From NCBI RefSeq assembly GCF_900589395.1, contig NZ_UUIS01000014.1, positions 124,001-188,000 of the forward strand: DNA of 64,000 nucleotides. Reading direction: 5' to 3'. How positions within the stretch are numbered: the first letter of the stretch is position 1; each line of letters begins with the position of its first letter. Positions 55,701-63,746 of this stretch are shown here, piece after piece. The position numbers and the translations under genes are program-made. The DNA comes from Pseudomonas viridiflava. GTDB taxonomy: Bacteria; Pseudomonadota; Gammaproteobacteria; Pseudomonadales; Pseudomonadaceae. The notes under the pieces were generated by a model. It saw only the letters and a program-made list of their open reading frames with translations, had not been told where the DNA came from and ran no database searches.

Positions 55701-55888
55701 TCCTGCGCGCCGGAGAAATGAGCGTGCTGTCGATCATCGAGTCGACCGGTAAGGCCGTGGGGCGTCTGATCATTGGCGTGGCCAGACAGAGCGCGGTATT
55801 TGGCGTGTACGACCTTGGCAAGGCGGGCCTGAAGCTGAGCAGGCTGGGCTGGGCTGGGTGCAGTTGCTGGAGCAAGCACCGGGACTGA
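52724..55888 (+). CDS. Polymorphic-toxin-like large protein, N-terminal part (frameshifted)
   Basis: A 1054-residue reading frame of the large secreted-toxin type found in Pseudomonas (DUF6543/dermonecrotic-toxin-like, by overall pattern). It is mostly helical sequence with no signal peptide. A hydrophobic stretch near residues 965-1035 (AGVIAGCTLDVAFVLIPFGQ and following) resembles a membrane-insertion segment. The frame ends in an unnatural tail (GCSCWSKHRD) directly after a (CTGGG)3 repeat at 55844-55858. The reading continues in another frame as the next ORF, overlapping by 31 bp. The ATG at 52724 follows GGAAGAATGG. Single-gene equivalents would be about 1737 residues. Confidence 0.75.
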   Translation: MPATVLQPSTLQTLETSRLFLNIEQALGTTPHPVSTERHAGTADVPADEYFRIVRLVLTHLLGEDTGFANGNPALPDAAQAHRLMQLYQGEKAWKLCADAVGVPLSEVTPWLVHQFFARMAWLNEARFSTPAQRSQLHDWIYELRYYQSPDEVVDMRENPLFAELLGSVPEDLRLWMVQFKRGERLMPMGELIARSDGRALCSGLLAWSQQDSRSALSVFSDVMAAKVAPGDYCDKTVSSALEQQLKTLATWASMVAYLQAIPESDHPDSRLQLDVLTPTSVDSRSELLRKVATYVLNPTDGDWLALAIAGARQAPGMQLLSLAIELRSRHADLALEPAMSLAAILLRPVLHVGPALDEALPTARFLNVTVPALNTWREVHSANELFRQMGIELLCRADGAQALRWSPAQCWHALSQTRAFTTLFAPLLARLNWYAGSPQQQASPRITQALAGRAIVDDFLGSTAAFAEPLAVTLRGAWVCEYSHVQLCAKIRADIQARQPQASSNTLDLLYYLLVRETLPELLVTDVPEHLQYGRALQSVALIHGTALVEGLRQGCPFALRFDDVIGVSAGLAQSSDAGIHALWARTLAVPALRYATAHGALAGAGVMDIHQASATHISQALAFLTAQQALHATELHALLSIKPPDRKQLAQQMLSDAGLDRSVWDVDLIVVGPPILRDHGFTIADGYSMDNLLAAVMGRAQATVTELVMMGEAYIPGQPTVPEHYARAFEDYRQALVAAQGAVISRLLHETSALNRAVLLGSTCEISRVLFDTGQGAQGTFIRCQKGDHRTDFHDHSVDAEFYLEIIPASGVVRRVTPLFDYELVLETGFRGDTVEKHERNRQKLAEARITPLWPLDSDAYLTGAASRRCCGYRHPRNGKLVPSAELIYLAPGSGTPQLDAFAKAAANHQLGDFLESSRQQHNHYTPWENIWAAERRWADVAARLIIPFYGCIKDLAAGEHSAGVIAGCTLDVAFVLIPFGQFAGSTARIVLRAGEMSVLSIIESTGKAVGRLIIGVARQSAVFGVYDLGKAGLKLSRLGWAGCSCWSKHRD
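55844..55858 (+). repeat. (CTGGG)3 tandem repeat at the toxin frameshift
   Basis: Three perfect copies of the 5-bp unit CTGGG occur exactly where the first toxin frame stops making sense. Loss of one unit joins the two ORFs, reading KLSRLGWVQLLEQAPG across the junction. A 5-bp repeat is a typical slippage tract. Confidence 0.9.
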
Positions 55889-57942
55889 AGAGGTTGTTGT
55901 CGTCCCCCGCCGCGCTGGAGAGGTCGCTGGATGATGGCATGTACCTGATCGCGGACAGCGCGGAGCATCCGTGGCAGCCTGCACGCGAGGCCTTGGATAA
56001 GCGCGCCATGGTCGATGGCCGGCCCAGCGTGGCAGTCCGTAATATCGGTTCGCCTGAAACGGCGGACTTCAGGCTGCTCGACCCTGAGGCCGATGGCGTG
56101 TTCGGCCCACCGCTGACGGCCATTACCGACGTCGAGCCGCTGGAGCTTTCAGTGCGCTCGGTTGCCGACCGTATAGAACCCGGCCATTATCCGGCCATTT
56201 TGCCGGTGGCCCGGGAGGCTGACGGTGCAATAGCAATCAACGTTGCCGAGCATTGCCAGGTACGCGCCATCGAAAGGCAGGACGGTGTATTCGATCTGGT
56301 GATCGACCAGCAGGTTTACCATCTCGACACCACCGCACCCGATGTGGCCTTGCGCAAGCTGGCCAACAGCAGGCTGTCGTCTGAAACCGGGTTGTTGAAT
56401 GAAGTCGAGAACCTGTGCCGTCTGCGCCGCGACCTGATCCCCGTGCCTTGCAACAACGGTGTGAAATTGGCGACGCCGGCACCGCAGCTGATCGCTGAAG
56501 GGTCGACATCACCCACGCGCAGCGGCGAATACCCCAGCCAGGCGATGAGCGCTCGCGAGTTCACGCTGTCCAGAGTGTCTGTCGAGGGCGGTGCAACCTC
56601 GCAAGCAGCCGATGTCTTTGTCCATGAAGGCAAGTTCTGCAAATGGGCCGACTCTCCCAAGGCCAGTGGCTCGGCCTCGGCTCCCGGCAAGTCCGTCGTC
56701 GCGCTGTCGAAGGCGGAGCGCGTGCTGTTCATGCTGCCTGATGCACCGGTTTACCGGACGCAGATAGAAGGGCTGTTGTGTAAAGACAGCCACTTTGGCC
56801 TGCCGGGCAACTACACGCTGGAGGATGCCCGCTGGATTTATGAGCACGCCCCGGTCATTGAACTGGGGCCGGTCGCCGCAAGCGTCGAGGATGCCCGTCA
56901 GCTGCGTGGTATTCGCCTGACCCTGAACGATGCCGACTGGATCTTCGTCGAGGCCGACAGCGGTGTGATCTACAAGGCCCCGGTTCCCGGCGATGGCAGC
57001 CTGGCCCTGACATTTTCACGGGTCGAGCGCGCCGAAGAAATCAACGAATTCATGCGCCTGGCCGAGCAATACCGGCTGGTTCGCGAGCGCTTCGGCGCGT
57101 TCATCGACCGGGACAATATTGCCCGGTTGCTGTTTGATCTGCGCGATGAAGCCGAGCAGGCGCAGTTGCGTTTCGCATGGGGGGCAGAGAACGTGAGTTA
57201 TGACGACTATGTGACCTGGTGCACGGCCCGAGGCGAGGAAAATGAACTGTTGAAGTTTGCCGGCAACATTCTGGCCGGCGAGGCAGAACAGCAAAAATTC
57301 GTCGAACTGGCCAGGAACAGCATTGCGGATTTCAGGACCGTGGCCGAACGCAGCATTCCGGAACAACAGCATATTGTCGAGGTACTCAATAACCTGTTGC
57401 CGATCCAGGGCGCCTCGGGCGAATGGGACGTCCTGACCCTGGACCACTTGGCACGCACCGATACCGGAGCAACGATTCTCAAACACATCAAGGGGGCCAA
57501 CCTGGCTTTTGTGCAGGCCTCTACCGAATCGGGCGAGCGGATTGTGTATTACGCCCTTTCCGCCGGCAGGAAGGCCAAGGCAGTCAAGTTGCGGCTGGAT
57601 ATGGCTGAAAGCACCGAGCGGATCATCGACGGGGTGATTTATCGCGATGCCCGGGCGTGCATGGCCAGCCGCGTGCCTGACCCTGCGTTCACCAGCCTGC
57701 CGGTCGTCAGAAACGCCGATCGTTTGAGGGTGCGCGAATTTAGCCGGGAGCTTGATTCAGAGCGCTTGATTGCGACGGTACTCAAGCAGGATCTGGCCTC
57801 GACCCGGCTGAGTCATATCAGGGTTTTTACCTTGATGGACGCCTGTCGCTCCTGTGGCGGGTTTGTTCTGCCGCGCTTGAAGCTGGACTTTCCACAGGCG
57901 CAGTTTTCCGTGACGTACATGAAGGAGTACATGCGTTCTTGA
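55858..57942 (+). CDS. Polymorphic-toxin-like large protein, C-terminal part with deaminase-fold toxin domain
   Basis: A 694-residue reading frame whose nominal GTG start lies inside the slippage repeat, so it is most likely the continuation of the preceding ORF. The first 500 residues continue the large-toxin scaffold. The C-terminal roughly 180 residues look like a cytidine-deaminase-fold toxin of the BURPS668_1122 type. They include D-S-E at residues 633-635 (codons to 57762) and C663-R-S-C666 (57844-57855), the expected proton-donor Glu and zinc-binding residues, followed by the final strand FSVTYMKEYM. Predicted action is base deamination in nucleic acid or nucleotides. No immunity gene is seen next to it. 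Confidence 0.75.
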   Translation: MQLLEQAPGLKRLLSSPAALERSLDDGMYLIADSAEHPWQPAREALDKRAMVDGRPSVAVRNIGSPETADFRLLDPEADGVFGPPLTAITDVEPLELSVRSVADRIEPGHYPAILPVAREADGAIAINVAEHCQVRAIERQDGVFDLVIDQQVYHLDTTAPDVALRKLANSRLSSETGLLNEVENLCRLRRDLIPVPCNNGVKLATPAPQLIAEGSTSPTRSGEYPSQAMSAREFTLSRVSVEGGATSQAADVFVHEGKFCKWADSPKASGSASAPGKSVVALSKAERVLFMLPDAPVYRTQIEGLLCKDSHFGLPGNYTLEDARWIYEHAPVIELGPVAASVEDARQLRGIRLTLNDADWIFVEADSGVIYKAPVPGDGSLALTFSRVERAEEINEFMRLAEQYRLVRERFGAFIDRDNIARLLFDLRDEAEQAQLRFAWGAENVSYDDYVTWCTARGEENELLKFAGNILAGEAEQQKFVELARNSIADFRTVAERSIPEQQHIVEVLNNLLPIQGASGEWDVLTLDHLARTDTGATILKHIKGANLAFVQASTESGERIVYYALSAGRKAKAVKLRLDMAESTERIIDGVIYRDARACMASRVPDPAFTSLPVVRNADRLRVREFSRELDSERLIATVLKQDLASTRLSHIRVFTLMDACRSCGGFVLPRLKLDFPQAQFSVTYMKEYMRS

Positions 57943-58050
57943 GGTGATGACGCTTGGTTTTTGACGCCGGTGCAGCGCACGATTGAGGCCCTTGGGTGCT
58001 TATTTGCCGGCAACACTGCTAGGCTTGCTGCCCATCGTCCACCCGCCCTG

Positions 58051-58962
58051 ATGACGCCGATGCTTGAACGTTCATTGATCCTGTGCGCCCTGATGCTGGC
58101 CACCCAGACCGCTGCGGCGATCACGATCTACAAGACCACCAACGCCGACGGCGTGGTGTCGTTCAGCGACCGGGCCACGCCCGGTGCGGCGGTGGTGGTG
58201 TTCAAGGACCGGATGGTCGAGCGTATCGAGCGGCAGGTGCACCTGGAGGTGCGCAAGGCCGATGGCAGCGCCAGCTTTCATGTGCGCAATGACCTGTATG
58301 CACCGGTCGAGATCGAACTGCGCCTGTCGGGCCTGAAGAACGTGCTGGGGGTCGAAGGCAGCACCACGACCCTGCGTCGTACGATACCGGCGCGCAGTAC
58401 CGAGCGGCTGCTGGTGCTCAGCCCCCGGCAGCCCGGCCAGCCGATGCGCTACAGCGCGAAGCTGGACTCGACCCTTGGCGCGCCGAACCTGGCGATCAAC
58501 GCCTACCGCTACCCGTTGCCGTGGGTGGGTGGGCCGTTTCGCCTGACCCAGGGACCGGGCGGCAAATACAGCCATACCGACCCCAAGGGCCGCTATGCAA
58601 TGGACATTGCCATGCCCGAGGGCACGCCGATCATCGCCGCGCGGGCCGGGACGGTGATCAAGATCGAAAACGACCAGAGCGGCCGTGGCTCGAACCCCTC
58701 GGGCAACTTCGTCAGGGTGCTGCACGAAGACGGCACCATGGGCGTCTACCTGCACCTGATGCGCGGCTCGGTGGTGGTCAGCGAAGGCCAGCGGGTCACG
58801 GTCGGCAGCCCGCTGGCGCGCTCTGGCAATACTGGCAACAGCACCGGTCCCCACCTGCACTTCGTGATACAGCGCAACACCGGCCAGGCGCTGGTGTCGA
58901 TTCCCTACGAATTCGTCCAGCCGCTGCAGAACCTGCCCGATTTTGCCGTGGGCGGAATGTAG
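58051..58962 (+). CDS. M23-family metallopeptidase, periplasmic
   Basis: A 303-residue protein with a signal peptide (LERSLILCALMLATQTAAA). A DUF4124-like N-terminal region follows (ITIYKTTNADGVVSFSDRATPGA). The M23 (LytM) peptidase domain lies at about 185-285, where GGKYSHTDPKGRYAMDIAMPEG carries the H-to-D zinc ligand pair and GPHLHF carries the H-x-H. The zinc ligands are intact, so an active peptidoglycan endopeptidase is plausible. The ATG at 58051 is used, and 58060 is an alternative. No relation to the toxin upstream is evident. Confidence 0.85.
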   Translation: MTPMLERSLILCALMLATQTAAAITIYKTTNADGVVSFSDRATPGAAVVVFKDRMVERIERQVHLEVRKADGSASFHVRNDLYAPVEIELRLSGLKNVLGVEGSTTTLRRTIPARSTERLLVLSPRQPGQPMRYSAKLDSTLGAPNLAINAYRYPLPWVGGPFRLTQGPGGKYSHTDPKGRYAMDIAMPEGTPIIAARAGTVIKIENDQSGRGSNPSGNFVRVLHEDGTMGVYLHLMRGSVVVSEGQRVTVGSPLARSGNTGNSTGPHLHFVIQRNTGQALVSIPYEFVQPLQNLPDFAVGGM

Positions 58963-59022
58963 GACCGGCTTCAGGCGGGAAATGGACTTTCCGGCTAAAG
59001 CTGCTCTCATCATTGAGAAATA
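58959..59022. repeat. REP-type inverted sequence after the M23 gene
   Basis: The M23 stop codon overlaps a REP start (TGTAGGACCGGCTTCAGGCGGG). A paired arm, TTCCGGCTAAAGCTGCTC, follows. It is related to the copy at about 34940-35016. Confidence 0.55.
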
Positions 59023-59048
59023 AGTTATTGAATTTGAAATTCATTCCG

Positions 59049-59197
59049 GCAGGAGCGCGCTTGCCGGAATGCCGGAATGCCGGAATGCCGGAATGCCGGA
59101 CTACCGTGACCGAGTGCGAAGCGCTCGCAAAAATTTGTGAAACGCTGAAATTTTACGACTGCTAACGCAGCCGGTCGCGGGCAAGCGCGCTCCTACA
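59049..59197. repeat. Composite REP element, copy 3, with an 8-bp tandem repeat
   Basis: The third copy of the composite element is inverted relative to the others. It has GCAGGAGCGCGCTTGCC at the left and GCGGGCAAGCGCGCTCCTACA at the right, with the internal GTCGTAAAATTT/GCTGCGTTAGC module read on the minus strand. The left arm is expanded by the 8-bp unit GCCGGAAT repeated four times plus a partial copy (59063-59100). Confidence 0.83.
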
Positions 59198-59252
59198 CCG
59201 GCCCATGTTTACTGCGCGACCGCGGGCGGCCTTGGCGCTGTGTCAGTCTGCG

Positions 59253-60593
59253 TCAATCCAGCTTGAGCACCTTGGCCAGGACAATCTTCGGGCCTTTCAT
59301 CTTCTTGATGATGATGCGCAACCCTTCGATTTCCATCTGCTCTTCTTCCTCGGGCACGCGCTTGAGCGAGTCGTAGATCAGTCCGGCCAGGGTCTCGGCC
59401 TCGATATGGTCCAGGTCGATGCCCAGCATGCGTTCGATCTTGAACAGCGGGGTGTCGCCACGCACCAGCAGCTTGCCCGGCTGGTAGGCGAGGATGCCAC
59501 GCTCGACCTTGCGGTGTTCGTCCTGGATGTCGCCGACCAGCACTTCGAGCACATCTTCCATGGTCAGGTAGCCGATCACCTTGCCGTCGGCTTCTTCGAC
59601 CAAGGCAAAGTGCGCGCTGCCCTGGCGGAACTGTTCGAGCAGGTGCGACAGCGGCATGTGCCGCGAGACGCGTTCCAGGGGGCGGATCAGGTCGGCCAGG
59701 TTGAACGACTCGGGAATGTGCTCAAGGTCGGCCAGCTCCAGCAGCAGGTCCTTGATGTGCAGCAGGCCGACGAATTCGTTGCGCTCGGCGTCGTAGACCG
59801 GGTAGCGGCTGAATTTGTGGCGGCGAAACAGTGCCAGGATTTCCTTGAGCGGGGCATGGAAGTCCAGGGTCACCATGTCTTCGCGGGAGTTGGCCCAGTC
59901 GACCACTTCCAGCTCGCCCATTTCCACCGCCGAAGCCAGTACGCGCATGCCCTGGTCGCTGGGGTCCTGGCCACGGCTGGAGTGCAGGATCAGCTTGAGT
60001 TCGTCACGGCTGTAGCTGTGCTCGTGGTGCGGGCCCGGTTCGCCTTGCCCTGCGATGCGCAGGATGGCGTTGGCGCTGGCGTTGAGCAGGTAGATGGCCG
60101 GGTACATCAGCCAGTAGAACAGGTACAGAGGCACCGCGGTCCACAGCGACAGCAGTTCGGGTTTGCGGATGGCCCAGGATTTGGGCGCCAGCTCGCCGAT
60201 CACGATGTGCAGGTAGGAAATGATGAAGAAGGCGGTGAAGAACGACACGGCCTTGATGATTTCCGGGGTGTCGACGCCCGCGGCAGCCAGCAACGGCTCA
60301 AGCAGGTGCGCGAAGGCCGGTTCACCGACCCAGCCCAGGCCCAGCGAGGCCAGGGTGATGCCCAGCTGGCAGGCCGACAGGTAGGCATCGAGCTGGCCGT
60401 GGACCTTGCGCAGGATACTGCCGCGCCAGCCGTGCTGGTCGGCGATGGACTCGACCCGGGTCGAGCGCAGCTTGACCATGGCGAATTCGGCCGCCACGAA
60501 GAAGCCGTTGAGCAGCACCAGTACCAGGGCAAAGAGAATCATGCCGAAATCGGCGAACAGAGAAGCCAGATCGAGAGCGGGGGAAGGGTCCAT
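59253..60593 (-). CDS. CNNM/CorC-type membrane protein (hemolysin-like, CBS domains)
   Basis: A 446-residue protein. The N-terminal DUF21/CNNM membrane domain has about four helices (about 15-175), including FALVLVLLNGFFVAAEFAMVKLRS. A pair of CBS domains lies at about 200-345 (SRYPVYDAERNEFVGLLHIKDLL), and a C-terminal CorC_HlyC domain follows. This layout is typical of the hemolysin-family magnesium or divalent-metal exporters and sensors. True hemolytic activity is not implied. It shares orientation with phoR, 111 bp downstream of the phoR stop. Confidence 0.85.
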   Translation of the reverse strand: MDPSPALDLASLFADFGMILFALVLVLLNGFFVAAEFAMVKLRSTRVESIADQHGWRGSILRKVHGQLDAYLSACQLGITLASLGLGWVGEPAFAHLLEPLLAAAGVDTPEIIKAVSFFTAFFIISYLHIVIGELAPKSWAIRKPELLSLWTAVPLYLFYWLMYPAIYLLNASANAILRIAGQGEPGPHHEHSYSRDELKLILHSSRGQDPSDQGMRVLASAVEMGELEVVDWANSREDMVTLDFHAPLKEILALFRRHKFSRYPVYDAERNEFVGLLHIKDLLLELADLEHIPESFNLADLIRPLERVSRHMPLSHLLEQFRQGSAHFALVEEADGKVIGYLTMEDVLEVLVGDIQDEHRKVERGILAYQPGKLLVRGDTPLFKIERMLGIDLDHIEAETLAGLIYDSLKRVPEEEEQMEIEGLRIIIKKMKGPKIVLAKVLKLD

Positions 60594-60704
60594 GATGGAG
60601 TTTTACAGTGTCCGTTTTGATCGAGAAGAGGGCGTTTGACCTTTCAACACGTAAGGCCATGAGCAGGGCAATGTAGCGGCTGCGTTCAAGTGTGACAACG
60701 TATA

Positions 60705-62027
60705 TCAAAAATCGTCGAATTCATCGTCCAGGTCGGCCAACTGGGCGGGAGCGAAGTGGCAAACGAACACACTGCCCTTGCCGGTGACGCTGTTGATCTC
60801 CAGGGTGCCGCGGTGGCGCAGCAGGACATGCTTGACGATCGCCAGGCCCAGGCCGGTGCCGCCGGTGTTGGAGGCGCGGCTGGTGTCGACCCGGTAGAAG
60901 CGCTCGGTGAGGCGCGGCAGGTGCTTGGCGTCGATGCCGATGCCGGAATCCTGCACGCTCAGGTGCGCGCCACGGGTGTCGCGCCACCAGCGGATGCGCA
61001 CGGTGCCGGCGGCCGGGGTGTATTTCACCGCATTGAAGACCAGATTGGAGAACGCACTGCGCAGCTCGCTTTCGCTGCCCTTGAGGCCGCAGTCGCTCTC
61101 GATGTCCAGGGTGATCTGGTGATTGTTGCTGCCCGACAGCGCCTGGGCATCGTGAGCGATGGTCTTGAGCAGCGCACTGACGGCCACCGGCTGGCTGTCG
61201 GAGGGGTAGTCGGTGGCCTCCAGCTTGGCCAGCAGCAGCAGGTCGTTGAGCAGGGTCTGCATGCGGCTGCCTTGCTGGTGCATCTGCTGCAACGCGCGGA
61301 CCCAGCGCGGGTTCACTTCCTCGCTGTTGTCGAGCAGGGTCTCCAGGTAGCCGAAAATCACCGTCAGCGGCGTGCGCAGTTCGTGGGAGACGTTGGCCAC
61401 GAAGTCCTTGCGCATCTGCTCCAGCTGGTGGATGCGCGTGACGTCGCGCACCAGCATCAGGTGTTCGTTGTTGCCGTAGCGAGTGATCAGCAACTGGATG
61501 CGGATACGGTCGTTGCCGGGCGAGGGAATCTCCAGCGGCTCGGCGTAATTGCCCTGGGCGAAGTATTCCTTGAAGCGCGGATGGCGCACCAGGTTGGTGA
61601 CCGGCTGGCCGCTGTCCTGTGGGGTCTTGAGGCCCAGCAGGGTTTCGGCGGCGCGGTTCCACCACTCCAGGTTGCCCTCGGCGTCGAGCATGATCACCGC
61701 ATCGCGCAGGGCGGCGGTAGACTCCTGCACGCGGTCGATGACCGCCTGCAGGCGCCCGCGAACGCGCTGGTCGCGGCGCTGCAGGTGATAGATGCTGTCG
61801 AACACGTCGCCCCAGAGGCCGTAGCCGTCCGGCGGCGGCTCATCGGCCTTGTGGCTGCTCAGCCAGGCATGCAGGCGCAACAGTTGCTTGAGGGTCCAGG
61901 CCAGGTACAGGCCCAGCCCGATCGACAGGCTCCAGCCGTACTCACCGCTGATCAGGCCGACCAGCAGGCAGACGGTCACCAACAGCAGCATGTGGCGGAT
62001 CAGGGTGCCGTGCCAGTTCGGGTTCAA
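60705..62027 (-). CDS. phoR: Phosphate regulon sensor kinase PhoR
   Basis: A 440-residue inner-membrane histidine kinase. Two membrane helices (about 8-50) precede a PAS domain (about 100-200). The HisKA domain with NVSHELRTPLTVIFGYLETL (phospho-acceptor His) is near residue 220. The HATPase domain has SNLVFNAVKYTPAAGT and GGTGLGLAIVKHVLLRHRG. It phosphorylates PhoB when phosphate is limiting and is held inactive by PhoU and the Pst complex. It begins 48 bp after the phoB stop, so the two form one operon. Confidence 0.95.
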   Translation of the reverse strand: MNPNWHGTLIRHMLLLVTVCLLVGLISGEYGWSLSIGLGLYLAWTLKQLLRLHAWLSSHKADEPPPDGYGLWGDVFDSIYHLQRRDQRVRGRLQAVIDRVQESTAALRDAVIMLDAEGNLEWWNRAAETLLGLKTPQDSGQPVTNLVRHPRFKEYFAQGNYAEPLEIPSPGNDRIRIQLLITRYGNNEHLMLVRDVTRIHQLEQMRKDFVANVSHELRTPLTVIFGYLETLLDNSEEVNPRWVRALQQMHQQGSRMQTLLNDLLLLAKLEATDYPSDSQPVAVSALLKTIAHDAQALSGSNNHQITLDIESDCGLKGSESELRSAFSNLVFNAVKYTPAAGTVRIRWWRDTRGAHLSVQDSGIGIDAKHLPRLTERFYRVDTSRASNTGGTGLGLAIVKHVLLRHRGTLEINSVTGKGSVFVCHFAPAQLADLDDEFDDF

Positions 62028-62075
62028 TTGGAGATGCGTCCTTGTCTGTACGGCGCGGCAGGTTCGAGACGCAGG

Positions 62076-62765
62076 TCAGCTCTTGGTCGAGAACCGATAG
62101 CCGGTGCCGCGCACGGTCTGCACCAGGTTTTCGTACGCATCGCCCAGTGCCTTGCGCAGGCGGCGGATGTGCACGTCGACGGTACGTTCTTCGACATAGA
62201 CGTTGCCGCCCCAGACCTGATCGAGCAACTGGCCACGGGTGTAGGCGCGCTCCTGGTGGGTCATGAAGAATTGCAGCAGGCGGTATTCGGTCGGGCCCAT
62301 CTCGGCCGGTTTGCCGTCGATGGTGACGCGGTGGCTGATCGGGTCGAGCAGCAGGCCGCCGACTTCGATGGGGGCCTCGCCGTCGGTCGGTCCGGTGCGG
62401 CGCAGCACGGCCTTGAGGCGTGCCACCAGCTCGCGCGGCGAGAACGGCTTGGTGATGTAGTCGTCGGCGCCGACTTCAAGGCCCTGGATCTTGTTGTCCT
62501 CTTCGCCCTTGGCGGTGAGCATGATGATCGGGATATCGCCGGTCAGCTCGTCGCGCTTGAGGCGCCGGGCCAGCTCGATGCCCGAGGTGCCGGGCAGCAT
62601 CCAGTCAAGCAGGATCAGGTCCGGCTTGCGGTCGATGATGATCGCGTGGGCCTGTTGGGAGTTTTCGGCTTCGATGCAGTCATAGCCGGCCATTTCCAAC
62701 GCAACGGCGATCATTTCACGAATGGGCGCTTCGTCGTCAACGATCAGAATGCTCCTGCCAACCAT
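62076..62765 (-). CDS. phoB: Phosphate regulon response regulator PhoB
   Basis: A 229-residue OmpR-family response regulator. The receiver domain (about 1-122) has the acidic pocket in [14 protein letters not shown] and the phospho-acceptor in [13 protein letters not shown], with the conserved Lys in [11 protein letters not shown]. The C-terminal winged helix carries [29 protein letters not shown] and binds Pho boxes. The ATG at 62765 (MVGRSIL) gives the standard length. The frame extends six codons upstream. It likely activates pstS, pstC and itself. Confidence 0.96.
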   Translation of the reverse strand: MVGRSILIVDDEAPIREMIAVALEMAGYDCIEAENSQQAHAIIIDRKPDLILLDWMLPGTSGIELARRLKRDELTGDIPIIMLTAKGEEDNKIQGLEVGADDYITKPFSPRELVARLKAVLRRTGPTDGEAPIEVGGLLLDPISHRVTIDGKPAEMGPTEYRLLQFFMTHQERAYTRGQLLDQVWGGNVYVEERTVDVHIRRLRKALGDAYENLVQTVRGTGYRFSTKS

Positions 62766-62806
62766 GCTCGAACCTCTTGTCATTTAACTGTCTTGGGGCG
62801 CATTAG

Positions 62807-62835
62807 ATAACGGAATTATTGCAGTCGTGTGACAT
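62807..62835 (-). promoter_or_regulatory. Pho box upstream of phoB
   Basis: On the minus strand, ATGTCAC (62835-62829), CTGCAAT (62824-62818) and CCGTTAT (62813-62807) are separated by four-base gaps. This gives the 11-bp period of PhoB sites, each half-site matching five of seven consensus bases. It ends 41 bp before the phoB ATG. Autoregulation is inferred. Confidence 0.68.
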
Positions 62836-62855
62836 CTGTCCATCCTCTCGGCGGC

Positions 62856-63746
62856 TTAGCGCACGGCATAGTCGACCACGATGCCGGCAAAGATCAAAAG
62901 CCCGGCCCAGTGGTTATGCAAGAACGCCTTGAAACATGCATCCCGGTCACGCTCGCGGGTGCTGTGCCATTGCCAGGCAAAACAGCCGGCTGCGCCCAGC
63001 AGGCCCAGATGAAACGGCAGGCCCAGACCCAAGCGTGCGCCGGCCAGCAGCAGGCAGCCCAGGGCCAGGCCCTGCAGGGTCACGATGATGGTGCGGTCGG
63101 CATCGCCGAACAGCACGGCGGTGGACTTGACGCCGATCTTCAGGTCGTCGTCGCGGTCGACCATGGCGTAATAGGTGTCGTAGGCCACGGTCCACAGCAG
63201 GTTGGCGATGTATAACAGCCAGGCGATCGCCGGCAGGTTGCCGGTCTCGGCGGTGAACGCCATCGGCATGCCCCACGAGAACGCCGCGCCCAGCACCACT
63301 TGCGGGTAATAGGTGTAGCGCTTCATGAACGGGTAGCAGGCGGCCAGCGCCAGGCCGCCGAACGACAGCCATAGGGTCGCCGCATTGGTCAGCAGCACCA
63401 GTAGAAAGCTCAAGGTCACCAGCACGGCGAACAGCACCAGCGCTTCACGCGAGGTCACCTTGCCGCTGGCCAGCGGGCGCTGTTGCGTGCGCTTGACGTG
63501 GCCGTCGACCTTGCGGTCGGCAAAATCGTTGATCACGCACCCGGCCGCGCGCATCAGAAACACGCCGATGACGAAGATCAGCACATTGGCCAGTGACGGA
63601 CTGCCGTTGCCGGCGATCCACAGCGCCCAGAGCGTCGGCCACAGCAGCAGGTAGACGCCGATGGGTTTGTCGATGCGTGTCAACTGGACGAAGTCCCAGG
63701 CGCGGGGGTTGAGGCGATTGAGCGATTTGAGCAGCGACAGGTACAT
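62856..63746 (-). CDS. ubiA: 4-hydroxybenzoate octaprenyltransferase UbiA
   Basis: A 296-residue inner-membrane prenyltransferase that attaches the polyprenyl tail to 4-hydroxybenzoate in ubiquinone synthesis. The two aspartate-rich motifs are in [20 protein letters not shown] near residue 75 and [19 protein letters not shown] near residue 190, and bind the Mg-diphosphate. About eight to nine membrane helices are visible. Its ATG overlaps the ubiC stop by one base, so the two are co-translated. UbiC supplies its substrate. Confidence 0.95.
   Translation of the reverse strand: MYLSLLKSLNRLNPRAWDFVQLTRIDKPIGVYLLLWPTLWALWIAGNGSPSLANVLIFVIGVFLMRAAGCVINDFADRKVDGHVKRTQQRPLASGKVTSREALVLFAVLVTLSFLLVLLTNAATLWLSFGGLALAACYPFMKRYTYYPQVVLGAAFSWGMPMAFTAETGNLPAIAWLLYIANLLWTVAYDTYYAMVDRDDDLKIGVKSTAVLFGDADRTIIVTLQGLALGCLLLAGARLGLGLPFHLGLLGAAGCFAWQWHSTRERDRDACFKAFLHNHWAGLLIFAGIVVDYAVR

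Noticed and set aside
59063..59100. Short regular repeats, considered as CRISPR
   Set aside because: The unit is 8 bp with no spacers. It is a simple tandem repeat.
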